A stretch of DNA of 64,000 bases from Pedobacter deserti (GTDB lineage: Bacteria; Bacteroidota; Bacteroidia; Sphingobacteriales; Sphingobacteriaceae), in assembly GCF_024436415.1 (NCBI RefSeq), contig NZ_JAFMZQ010000002.1:414906-478905 (forward strand), in the 5' to 3' direction. The notes under the pieces are model-generated. The model saw only the letters and a list, made by a program, of their open reading frames with translations, ran no database searches and was not told where the DNA came from. This document shows, one piece after another, positions 18,050 through 25,400 of the stretch. How positions within the stretch are numbered: the stretch's first letter is position 1; every line of letters begins with the position of its first letter. The position numbers and the translations under genes were made by a program.

Positions 18050-18775
18050 ATGAAACATTTAACACCTGTCTACGCGCTCGTCGTATCATTATTATTTGGC
18101 ACTACTTGTATGGCCCAAACCGGTTCTCAAAGTGCCTCCGCTACATCTGCAAGAAAAGAAATTGTGGTGTCTGTGGGTTCAGTTGTTATGATCAGCAGTC
18201 CACTTGGGGAGGTACCCAAGAAAGGTAAATTGCTTTCAGAGCAAGGAGATGAAATTCCGCTTCGGCGTTTTAACGACTCCATCGCTACGTCTAAATACAT
18301 GGCCCGATGGGAGCGTAGTTCAGGTGGAGAAATTTATCGCCTTGTTAAAAAGGAAAAAACGCCCTTCAACTACATAGGGAAAACCCTGCCTGTTACTTCG
18401 CTAAAAACTTTCGATGGTGAAGACGTCAGCTTTCAAAAAAAGAAGAACAAGCTGACTTACATCAACTTCTGGACGACAACCTGCAAGCCGTGTATCGATG
18501 AATTTAAATTGATAGACTCGTTGCGCAGGCAAAACCCGAAAGTAGAGTTCCTGGGTATTGCCTATGAAGACAATGAAGTAGTAAGCCAGTTTGCCAAAAA
18601 GGGTCCTTTTCCATTTAAGCCCGTGCTGGATGGAAAGCAAGCCAATGATATGTTTGAAGTAGACGGCTACCCGATGCATATCATCATAGACCGGAACAAT
18701 AGGATTAGATATGTAGTTGCAGGCTTGCTCGACGACAAGAAGCTGCCTGAGCTGTTCAGGCAGCTGAGGATGTGA
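18050..18775 (+). CDS. TlpA/ResA-like redoxin
   Basis: This 241-residue protein has a signal peptide (ALVVSLLFGTTCMAQ). After about 90 residues the thioredoxin domain begins, with the redox pair in FWTTTCKPCIDEF and the cis-Pro region DGYPMHIIIDRNNR. It follows the larger TlpA gene after only 3 nt, so they are in one operon. It probably works with that protein in the periplasm. The motif CKPC differs from the CxxC spacer of the neighbour, which may tune its redox potential. Confidence 0.87.
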   Translation: MKHLTPVYALVVSLLFGTTCMAQTGSQSASATSARKEIVVSVGSVVMISSPLGEVPKKGKLLSEQGDEIPLRRFNDSIATSKYMARWERSSGGEIYRLVKKEKTPFNYIGKTLPVTSLKTFDGEDVSFQKKKNKLTYINFWTTTCKPCIDEFKLIDSLRRQNPKVEFLGIAYEDNEVVSQFAKKGPFPFKPVLDGKQANDMFEVDGYPMHIIIDRNNRIRYVVAGLLDDKKLPELFRQLRM

Positions 18776-18782
18776 GGTAGTT

Positions 18783-19553
18783 ATGAGTAAGTATTTGATT
18801 CTTAGTGTCATTGTTTTAGGATTGGTATCACCGCATGCAAGGTTACAAAGCAATATTCAAGGTGTCTTTAGGGTTAGTTCGGCTGAGCATTCTTCTTCAA
18901 AGCTTTTTAAGAGCTTTCCGCTGGTTACCCATTTGTCGGTTGAGTATTGGAATGATACCCCCAGAGTGGTGAAGGTGTACCGCCGAAGGCCGAGCGATAA
19001 GTTTGAAAAACTTGACGAGCAGTTCCATCTTACCTTTGGTGGTGATAGCTTCCTCTTTCAGAAAAAATACAATAGTATTGAGTTCGCAAATCCTAAAATG
19101 CTTCGGGAAAGATATGCGAATAAATCTAAGTGTTTTAGAGAAGGCCTTCCGTATAGACTTACTACAACCATACGGCGCGACTCAAGTACACATGTTTTCG
19201 AGTTCTATAAAGCCTCGGGGACACATCACATGAGCGGTCCAGTTCAGCCGCGCCCGGTTCTGAAAGACAACTTGACGAAACTGACCGCCGCGTTGCATCA
19301 GATATTACAGGATAATTCTATACAGCCATGCGATTCAAATCTACTGATGACCGGCGTAGTTAAAAAGGATGGAAGCATCAGCGGCCTCCGTGTTGTTGAG
19401 GCCAACGAAACTAGCTGTATTAACAGAATTATTAAAATTCTTGAAGCCACGCGGTGGCGACCTAAAATCAGCAATGGTCGGCTAATGGAATGCACGGTTA
19501 AAATTTTTGTACAATCTGGCGTAGATCGGGCAGTCAAGATTTCGTATTTTTAA
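18783..19553 (+). CDS. Secreted protein with TonB-C-terminal-like domain
   Basis: This 256-residue protein has a weak N-terminal signal (YLILSVIVLGLVSPHARLQ). The last 90 residues have the layout of a TonB C-terminal-like domain: GVVKKDGSISGLRVVEANE, a central helix and a final strand pair (TRWRPKISNGRLMECTVKI). Such domains in Bacteroidota secreted proteins are often annotated as energy-transducer-like although they lack a TonB membrane anchor. It is third in the TlpA operon, 8 nt after the redoxin. A partnership with the redoxins is inferred from position only. Confidence 0.65.
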   Translation: MSKYLILSVIVLGLVSPHARLQSNIQGVFRVSSAEHSSSKLFKSFPLVTHLSVEYWNDTPRVVKVYRRRPSDKFEKLDEQFHLTFGGDSFLFQKKYNSIEFANPKMLRERYANKSKCFREGLPYRLTTTIRRDSSTHVFEFYKASGTHHMSGPVQPRPVLKDNLTKLTAALHQILQDNSIQPCDSNLLMTGVVKKDGSISGLRVVEANETSCINRIIKILEATRWRPKISNGRLMECTVKIFVQSGVDRAVKISYF

Positions 19554-19649
19554 ACATGTATTAGTAGAATCAAAGAATTACGTATAAATTATATCTAAAT
19601 GAATATAATTTGTTTAATTACTTGTTGTATTATATGCATGTGGATATAG

Positions 19650-19836
19650 CAGGCAATATCCTGTCCACTAAGACCGGGCTTAATCAAAGGCTTATCCACG
19701 CTTTGTCCACAAAAGGTATCCCGTTTTGCGAACAAAGCCCGGATTAGTCCCAGACCAGTCCCAGACCAGCTACCCTTGAGGATGGAGCAAACTAGCCGAT
19801 AACTGTCGTGTATTAGATGCGACTTTAGTCGGAACA
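19650..19836. repeat. Iterated 11-nt element, copy A
   Basis: Consecutive 11-mers in one register include GGGCTTAATCA (19676), AAGGCTTATCC (19687) and ACGCTTTGTCC (19698), then AGTCCCAGACC repeated exactly at 19746 and 19757. A central core from 19707 (CCACAAAAGG to TTTTGCGAA) pairs CAAAA with TTTTG. A tail has CTGTCGTGTAT (19803) and a GACTTTAGTC hairpin. The core and tail recur in copy B (20646-20831). This element and its flanks fill the gap from 19554 to 19895; no gene was seen there. Confidence 0.7.
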
Positions 19837-19895
19837 CTTTATTGATTTCCATTTATTTAGGCGGTTGTGTATATTGGTAACTATTTAAAAACTAG

Positions 19896-20063
19896 ATGCA
19901 AGGTTTCGTAATTACCCTTTTTATTCTGTTGATGTTTTTCATTTTGCATGAAACAGGCAAGTATGGCGAAGATACATGGCTCGGATATAGGGGTTCAATT
20001 TTGGTAGCACTGCTTTTAACGCCTATTACTGCGTTAATAATGATTTGGTTAATAAAGCGTTGA
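19896..20063 (+). CDS. Small membrane protein (55 aa)
   Basis: An ATG at 19896 opens a 55-residue frame ending TGA at 20061-20063. The protein has two hydrophobic stretches, VITLFILLMFFIL and ILVALLLTPITALIMIWLI, separated by a polar loop (HETGKYGEDTWLGYRG), and a basic C-terminus. This is a plausible two-helix inner-membrane protein. It is preceded by copy A of the 11-nt element and followed by a convergent membrane gene. A decayed second copy lies at 20842-20927, where one base is lost and the frame is broken, so the reading frame was probably functional before duplication. No known family is recognised. Confidence 0.6.
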   Translation: MQGFVITLFILLMFFILHETGKYGEDTWLGYRGSILVALLLTPITALIMIWLIKR

Positions 20064-20103
20064 TAGTACTCCAGCCGATAAGGGCGCTTGTATCCAAAGG
20101 CAG

Positions 20104-20502
20104 CTACTTTGTAGTATAATCTATTAGCGCTGCTATCAATACCGCTATCGGCAACAGATAGTTGAAAACAATGATATAAGTCAGTAAGATTATACGAATA
20201 GCCAAAGATTTTTGCTGAAAATCGGACACCTTATCAATATCATTTTTTTTAAGATGGACTTTGCTGCTTAAGTAAATAATCAATGCTAGAATCGGCGTCG
20301 AACTAACAGCCAAAGCTAAAATCGTTTCTAACTTAAAAACATTGATCGTAATAGCAAGTAAAACGCCAGCAAACACGGCACAGGTCACTCTCAGAAGAAG
20401 CGTTGCTGCGTTAGGTCTAGCGTATCTGCCGAACATCTTCCGCTGGGTCAGGATTATTGCGCCTTCGAAAGCATAAAAGAGATAAGTGTTGAGCCGGATC
20501 AC
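20104..20502 (-). CDS. Three-helix membrane protein, copy 1 of a duplicated pair
   Basis: This 132-residue protein has hydrophobic segments at about 38-53, 58-79 and 102-126 and a charged cytoplasmic loop (SSKVHLKKNDIDKVSDFQQK). The start is set at a GTG at 20502 because it aligns exactly with the ATG start of the paralogue at 21634-22032 and gives equal length; an upstream ATG at 20538 would add 12 unmatched residues. About 21 residues differ between the copies by eye. No family is recognised. Together with the small membrane protein and the 11-nt element it forms a block duplicated about 1 kb away. Confidence 0.65.
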   Translation of the reverse strand: MIRLNTYLFYAFEGAIILTQRKMFGRYARPNAATLLLRVTCAVFAGVLLAITINVFKLETILALAVSSTPILALIIYLSSKVHLKKNDIDKVSDFQQKSLAIRIILLTYIIVFNYLLPIAVLIAALIDYTTK

Positions 20503-20645
20503 AGCATTATAAGCACTAAATATCATAAGCACAGCCAAAACGCCACCTTTTCATGGATTGTGTATTATTTAATTCAATATACAATTATGTCGACAAGAAT
20601 TCAACATTTGCCAGTACTAATTACCCAATTCATAAAGGGCAAGTT

Positions 20646-20831
20646 GTTACCTGGCGTCCACCAAATGGCAGACTAATGGCAGATTCGTTCGGGACTAATC
20701 CACAAAAGGTACCCGGTTTTGCGAAGAAGCCTTTGATTAATCTGCCATTAGCCTAGGATCAGGTACCTGCCAGGGGGCAAGTAAACGAGGCGATAGCCTG
20801 TCGTGTATGAGAGCCGACTTTAGTCGGAACA
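20646..20831. repeat. Iterated 11-nt element, copy B
   Basis: The unit containing TGGCAG recurs 11 nt apart at 20666 and 20677. CTAATGGCAGATT (20673-20685) is the exact reverse complement of AATCTGCCATTAG (20739-20751), giving a 13-bp stem. The inner core CCACAAAAGG to TTTTGCGAAG (from 20700) and the tail with CTGTCGTGTAT (20798) and hairpin CCGACTTTAGTCGG are shared with copy A. ACCTGGC near 20649 and GCCAGGG near 20769 may be terminal inverted repeats. The element fills most of the gap between 20539 and 20937. Confidence 0.7.
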
Positions 20832-20841
20832 GATTCTTAAC

Positions 20842-20927
20842 ATGGCTCCAATATAGGGTTCAAGTTTGGTAGCACTACTTTTAACGCCCATTACTGCGTT
20901 AATAGTAAGTTGGTTCGTAAACGCTGA
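20842..20927 (+). pseudogene. Decayed copy of the 55-aa membrane protein gene
   Basis: This stretch matches the last half of the gene at 19896-20063 (GGTAGCACTACTTTTAACGC, then TTACTGCGTTAATAGTAAG), but the 5' half is deleted and one G is missing in the TATAGGGTTC run compared with TATAGGGGTTC. The frame therefore hits TAG early. It marks the second copy of the duplicated block. Confidence 0.65.
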
Positions 20928-20937
20928 TAGTACGGAG

Positions 20938-21627
20938 CTATTCGAGACGCTTTAAATGTTCAACATCCCTTAACGTAAACGGGCTGTAAACCACACCGAA
21001 GGATGCAGCATATTCCTGTATAGACTGCAGGAAGCCTGCTCGTTTTCGTAATTTATCAACTTTCGCAGCATTTCGTATAGGCCAAACAAACATCCGCCAT
21101 TCGGTTTTTCCAGTGGAACTGTCCGCTACAGCTAGACCTGAAATCTGCGTGCCATAAATTTGCTCTCTACCTTCCTCCATCAACATGCGGTCTACCATCT
21201 TGCAATAAAGTTCAAATGAGAGTTGCTTCTGCCTGGCAGCCTTTTGTACGACTTTGATGTAGTTCTTAATCCGGGGTGAATACTGGATAACGTGCCACGC
21301 AGCCTCATTCGTGGGCGTGCCTACCAAGCTCCTACCTGGATAGCCATAAGTTTTAATGATGCCATCCACCTCTATAAGATTTGACGAATCCACTTGTTTC
21401 ATCTCAGCTAGCAGGACCATAAATAAGTCCTTAGATGACCTGCCGAACACGGCGCCAATGGAATCCGCGTTACCTTCTTCGTATAACGCGCTTAGCGCAC
21501 TTCTATATTTTTGATCCAACACATAAATACTATCTAATTTGCGCTTAACCGTCACATCAATTCCAGACTGTGCGATAGATGAAGAGAAGACACTGAAAAA
21601 GAAAATAACTGTTATAAAAACCCGCAT
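20938..21627 (-). CDS. Secreted DUF6624-type protein
   Basis: This 229-residue protein has a signal peptide (VFITVIFFFSVFSSSIAQ). Its central part has the pattern I recognise from DUF6624: IIKTYGYPGRSLVGTPTNEA, then AWHVIQYSPRIKNYI, then YCKMVDRMLMEEGREQIYGT. The invariant-looking WHVIQ, DR and QIYGTQ positions are present. The molecular function of the family is unknown. It sits between the decayed small gene and membrane copy 2, so it interrupts the second copy of the duplicated block and was either inserted there or lost from the first copy. Confidence 0.75.
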   Translation of the reverse strand: MRVFITVIFFFSVFSSSIAQSGIDVTVKRKLDSIYVLDQKYRSALSALYEEGNADSIGAVFGRSSKDLFMVLLAEMKQVDSSNLIEVDGIIKTYGYPGRSLVGTPTNEAAWHVIQYSPRIKNYIKVVQKAARQKQLSFELYCKMVDRMLMEEGREQIYGTQISGLAVADSSTGKTEWRMFVWPIRNAAKVDKLRKRAGFLQSIQEYAASFGVVYSPFTLRDVEHLKRLE

Positions 21628-21633
21628 ACGCAG

Positions 21634-22032
21634 CTACTTAGTGGTATATTCTATTAGCGCTGCTATCATTATCGTCAATGGCAACAGATAGTTGAAAACA
21701 ATGATATAAGTCAGCAAGATTATACGAATAGCCAAAGGTTTCTGCTGAAAATCGGACACCTTATCAATATCATTTTTTTTAGAATGGACTTTGCTGCTGA
21801 AGTAAATAATCAATGCTAGAATCGGCGTCGAACTAACAGCCAAAGCTAAAATCGTATCTAACTTAAAAACATTGATCGTAATAGCGAGTAAAACGCCAGC
21901 AAACACGGCACAGGTCGCTCTCAGAAGAGGCGTTGTTGCGCTATATCTGGCGTATTTCCCGAACATCTTCCGCTGGGTCAGGATTATTGCGCCTTCGAAA
22001 GTATAAAAAATATTATTAGTCAAGCGTATCAT
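21634..22032 (-). CDS. Three-helix membrane protein, copy 2 of a duplicated pair
   Basis: This 132-residue protein is closely similar to the product of 20104-20502 over its whole length, with the same three hydrophobic segments and the same loop (KKNDIDKVSDFQQKPLAIR). Conservation at the protein level with many silent and some conservative changes suggests both copies are or were functional. The DUF6624 gene begins 7 nt after it on the same strand, so they may share a transcript. No function can be assigned. Confidence 0.65.
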   Translation of the reverse strand: MIRLTNNIFYTFEGAIILTQRKMFGKYARYSATTPLLRATCAVFAGVLLAITINVFKLDTILALAVSSTPILALIIYFSSKVHSKKNDIDKVSDFQQKPLAIRIILLTYIIVFNYLLPLTIMIAALIEYTTK

Positions 22033-22043
22033 TCGAAGTGGTC

Positions 22044-22514
22044 TTACAGATGCCTAAATTCCTCTACATTCAGCCGCCCGGCGTTGTTTCTGTGCTTAAG
22101 AGGAACCTTAGCAGCAAAGTAAACGGTGTCGTGTTTTTGACAATCGAGTTTTTCGATCACAAGATCGTAGCGTAGAACACTTCCCTGTAGTACAAGTTTT
22201 TGATCTTTTAGGCTGGCACATTGCCTGAAAGCCAGGCGCCCAGCAAGCACGAAGTGTGTTGAGAAATCCACATTAGGCACAACATCAAGACACCCGACCT
22301 CTTTATTATAAGCAGCAGCATCCTCGATGATCACGAGTGCTTCCTTGTCCTGGCTTGTATAAATTGCCGAAGTTGGACAGAACCGAACTGGCGAAATCGT
22401 CTCATACTCCACAGGGTTGTCAACAACTTGGAGCTCGGTATCAAAATCTTCCCTGCCGCAGGACTGAAAAACTAAAGACGCTAGCGCGAATAAAAGTGGC
22501 AGACTGTGCTTCAA
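22044..22514 (-). CDS. Putative lipoprotein of unknown function
   Basis: This 156-residue protein has a lipoprotein signal (LPLLFALASLVFQSC) with the lipidated Cys at residue 19. The mature domain has alternating strands (HFVLAGRLAFRQCASLKDQK and LVLQGSVLRYDLVIEKLDC), and an even number of cysteines suggests disulfides. The strand order vaguely resembles PrcB-type domains, but I would not assign it. It lies 11 nt upstream of the membrane copy 2 gene on the same strand. Confidence 0.65.
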   Translation of the reverse strand: MKHSLPLLFALASLVFQSCGREDFDTELQVVDNPVEYETISPVRFCPTSAIYTSQDKEALVIIEDAAAYNKEVGCLDVVPNVDFSTHFVLAGRLAFRQCASLKDQKLVLQGSVLRYDLVIEKLDCQKHDTVYFAAKVPLKHRNNAGRLNVEEFRHL

Positions 22515-22609
22515 AACTTAAAATATGCGTGATTATGAGTTGAATATACGGAAATTATATGTGAAGTCGAAGCAAGCATGAAATAGTATGCCAGTACCCG
22601 CAAGCGGAA

Positions 22610-23389
22610 TCACGAATTATATTCCTCCTCTTCTTCCAACAAAAGCCTTGTCACATTTTCCGGATTGTTAAGAAAACCTTTGTAAAGCCGATAGATATCC
22701 GTATCCCTATATGGCACCTTCTCAAGGCCACTAGCCGTCAACTGATAAATATCCGCATCGGGATAGGCCAGCACAATAGGAGAGTGGGTGGCAATGATGA
22801 ATTGCGATCGTTTGTTCACCAGATGATTTATGCGTGCCAGCAGCGCCATTTGCCGGGTTACAGACAGGGCAGACTCGGGTTCGTCCAAAATATACACACC
22901 ATTTCCGCCAAAGCGGTTCATGAACAAGGCCCAGAAAGATTCGCCGTGCGATTGCTTATGCAAAGATTTGCCGCCGTAAGAGTTAATGATTGGCGCACCG
23001 GCTAAAGGCTCAAATGGCTTTTGCTTATCAAGTTCATCGATTTCCGAAGCCACATTGTAAAAGCTCTCTCCGCGCAGAAAAAAGCCATCTTTTGGCTGAT
23101 GTGCACCCTTGGTAAACTTTAGATAGTTATGCAGATTCGAGTGCGTTGCCTGCGTGCTGAAGTTGAAGTTTCTGGTGCCGCCCTCCGCATTAAAGCCAAG
23201 GCCAACCGCGACGGCCTCAAGCAAAGTAGATTTGCCCATACCGTTCTCGCCAATCAGGTAAGTGACTTTCGGATGCAGCCGCAACTCGTTAAAGTTCTCT
23301 ATTACAGAAATGTCAAATGGATAGCCCTTCGGCAGGGCATCCTTTGCTGCCCGCCTTATCGTTTGAATGTATCCGTTAAAATCAGTCAT
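22610..23389 (-). CDS. AAA-type ATPase (ABC/SMC-like fold), tandem copy 1
   Basis: This 259-residue protein has Walker A in YLIGENGMGKSTLLEAVA, Walker B in VYILDEPESALS and a switch His in FIIATHSPIVLAYP. These are the features of the RecF/SMC-like AAA_21 group with short inserts. Such stand-alone ATPases often couple nucleotide hydrolysis to DNA or RNA metabolism, and the partner is unknown. It is very similar to the gene at 23888-24637, especially in the C-terminal half. A different insert (LDKQKPFEPLAGAP) replaces the corresponding residues of copy 2. It is the last gene of a three-gene operon. Confidence 0.82.
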   Translation of the reverse strand: MTDFNGYIQTIRRAAKDALPKGYPFDISVIENFNELRLHPKVTYLIGENGMGKSTLLEAVAVGLGFNAEGGTRNFNFSTQATHSNLHNYLKFTKGAHQPKDGFFLRGESFYNVASEIDELDKQKPFEPLAGAPIINSYGGKSLHKQSHGESFWALFMNRFGGNGVYILDEPESALSVTRQMALLARINHLVNKRSQFIIATHSPIVLAYPDADIYQLTASGLEKVPYRDTDIYRLYKGFLNNPENVTRLLLEEEEEYNS

Positions 23390-23393
23390 AAAA

Positions 23394-23891
23394 TCAGTCG
23401 AAGTCGGGCTTTAGCGGAATCAGAAATTCATGCCTGATAAGAAAATCCCGAAGCACATTATATCTCATAAGATAGAATTGCGAGATATGAAACTCGCGTT
23501 TACCCTCAGCCACGTGAATTACCCGGTTGTCGCGGCCTTTACTGATATGTAAAGCATCCTCTTTTAACAAAGGGCTCCCTCTCTTAATCACAAACCTGTT
23601 GGTAAGGGTTCGGACTTCTATTGCTTCATCAGACAGTATTTTTACGACCATCATTTTCTTTACTTCGGTCAATGTTAACCAAAATAGAAATATAGTAAAG
23701 GCGGCGGCTGACAGGTGTGGAGTGTAATTACCTGCCGGGATCAGAGGTGCGTATAAATCGGTAAAACCCGCCAAATAACGCAGGTTTAAAATGATGCCAG
23801 AACATAGCAATATCAGTACAATCATTAATATAGCTACCCGGTCTATTCTCAGCCCAAACCGCGTTCTCTTTTCATTCAACGACCTTTTCAT
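23394..23891 (-). CDS. Two-helix membrane protein with a PH-like cytoplasmic domain
   Basis: This 165-residue protein has two hydrophobic helices (VAILMIVLILLCSGIILNL and LSAAAFTIFLFWLTLTEV) followed by about 90 residues with the strand pattern of a bacterial PH-like domain (IEVRTLTNRFVIKRG, DNRVIHVAEGKREFHIS). The start overlaps the stop of the upstream AAA gene by 4 nt, and its stop is 4 nt before AAA copy 1, so all three are translated together. No family name can be given with confidence. Confidence 0.65.
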   Translation of the reverse strand: MKRSLNEKRTRFGLRIDRVAILMIVLILLCSGIILNLRYLAGFTDLYAPLIPAGNYTPHLSAAAFTIFLFWLTLTEVKKMMVVKILSDEAIEVRTLTNRFVIKRGSPLLKEDALHISKGRDNRVIHVAEGKREFHISQFYLMRYNVLRDFLIRHEFLIPLKPDFD

Positions 23892-24637
23892 GGCGAGGTT
23901 TCCTCCTCTTCTTCCAGCAAAAGTCTTGTCACATTTTCCGGATTGTCAAGAAAACCTTTGTAAAGCCGATAGATATCCGTATCCCTATACGGCACCTTTT
24001 CAAGGCCACTAGCCGTCAACTGATAAATATCCGCATCGGGATAGGCCAGCACAATAGGAGAGTGGGTGGCGATGATGAATTGCGATCGCTTGTTCACCAG
24101 GTGATTCATGCGTGCCAGCAGCGCCATTTGCCGGGTTACAGACAGGGCAGACTCCGGCTCGTCCAAAATATAAACACCATTTCCGCCAAAGCGGTTCATA
24201 AATAAGGCCCAGAAAGATTCGCCGTGCGATTGCTCGTGCAGTGATTTGTCGCCGTACCACTGATGAATGCCATCGCCGATCCGGTCAATCTCCGAAGCTA
24301 CATTGTAAAAGCTTTCGCCTCGCAGAAAAAAACCATCTTTTGGCTGATGTGCGCCCTTAGTAAACTTCAGATAGTTATGCAGATTCGAGTGCGTAGCCTG
24401 TGTGCTGAAGTTGAAGTTTTTTGTGCCGCCCTCGGCGTTAAAGCCTAGTCCGACCGCAATAGCCTCAAGCAGGGTAGACTTGCCCATACCGTTATCGCCG
24501 ATCAAGTAAGTAACTTTCGGATGCAGCCTTAACTCCTTGAAGTTTTCAATCACTGGAATATTGAAAGGGTATCCCTCTGGCAGGGCATCCTTTGCTGCCA
24601 GCCTTATCGTTTGAATATATCCATTAAAATCTGTCAT
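23888..24637 (-). CDS. AAA-type ATPase (ABC/SMC-like fold), tandem copy 2
   Basis: This 249-residue protein is the paralogue of 22610-23389, with Walker A YLIGDNGMGKSTLLEAI, Walker B VYILDEPESALS and the His switch ATHSPIVLAYP. The copies differ most between residues 120 and 150, where this one has RIGDGIHQWYGDKSLHEQ. It leads the operon. Close similarity at the nucleotide level suggests a recent tandem duplication or gene conversion. The PH-like membrane gene lies between the copies. Confidence 0.82.
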   Translation of the reverse strand: MTDFNGYIQTIRLAAKDALPEGYPFNIPVIENFKELRLHPKVTYLIGDNGMGKSTLLEAIAVGLGFNAEGGTKNFNFSTQATHSNLHNYLKFTKGAHQPKDGFFLRGESFYNVASEIDRIGDGIHQWYGDKSLHEQSHGESFWALFMNRFGGNGVYILDEPESALSVTRQMALLARMNHLVNKRSQFIIATHSPIVLAYPDADIYQLTASGLEKVPYRDTDIYRLYKGFLDNPENVTRLLLEEEEETSP

Positions 24638-24710
24638 ACGGTAAATAAGCGCTCAATATTGGTGTACCTGTTATGCGTACAAGTTAACACAATTATTGCG
24701 GCCCTCACAC

Positions 24711-25400
24711 CTACACTTTACTCAAAAGCTTCTGAAGTACCATTTCCCTGTAAGACTCACCCAACGGGATCTCTTCTCCGGCTATCTTTAAAACAGTATT
24801 CCTGATCTCCTGGATATGCTCATGATTAATCAGGTACGAACGGTGCGTTCTTGTAAATTCCGCGGTAGGAAGCAACTGCTCCACAGCTTTCATGCTCATA
24901 TGGCAGAGGTGGCTCCCCGTCGTAGTTCGCAATAGGATGTAATCCTTAACTGCTTTCACATAAGTGAGGTTTTCATGCTCAATCTTCAGCATTTTTCCTG
25001 ATACCCGGAAATAAGTGTAGCGTTTCTCAGCCGGAATATGGCCCTCACCAGTCATTAACACCTTGCGGATCGCTCTTAAGAATCGTTCATAGGTAACTGG
25101 TTTCAGCAGGTAATCTGCCGCGTCCAGTTCAAACGCGGCATGAGCATATTCCGAGTACGCTGTAGTAAAAACTACCTTGGGCGGATGCTTCAGTGCCGAC
25201 AAAAATTCAATCCCATTCATCCCGGGCATCTTTACGTCCAGGAACATCAACTGCACAGGTTCGCTATGCAGCAGGTCGAAAGCAGCTAACGCTGTGGCGC
25301 AGCTCCCGGCCAAGCTAAGCTCTGGGCATTTGTCTATGTAAGTTTCCAGTACCTCCCTGGCAATGGGTTCATCGTCTACCACGATACAGGCAATCTTCAT
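24711..25400 (-). CDS. LytTR-type response regulator
   Basis: This 229-residue regulator has an N-terminal receiver with acidic pair DDEP, phospho-acceptor Asp in LMFLDVKMPGMNGIEFL and Lys in YLLKPVTYERF. The C-terminal LytTR domain binds DNA and is recognised by YFRVSGKMLKIEHENLTYVK, AVKDYILLRTTTGSHL and FTRTHRSYLINHEHI. Its start overlaps the sensor kinase stop by 4 nt. The pair is the classic LytS/LytR arrangement of Bacteroidota, and the regulated genes are unknown. Confidence 0.93.
   Translation of the reverse strand: MKIACIVVDDEPIAREVLETYIDKCPELSLAGSCATALAAFDLLHSEPVQLMFLDVKMPGMNGIEFLSALKHPPKVVFTTAYSEYAHAAFELDAADYLLKPVTYERFLRAIRKVLMTGEGHIPAEKRYTYFRVSGKMLKIEHENLTYVKAVKDYILLRTTTGSHLCHMSMKAVEQLLPTAEFTRTHRSYLINHEHIQEIRNTVLKIAGEEIPLGESYREMVLQKLLSKV

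Noticed and set aside
20553..20756. Plus-strand frame of 67 codons
   Set aside because: It runs through the 11-nt element B, has no start context and no recognisable protein.
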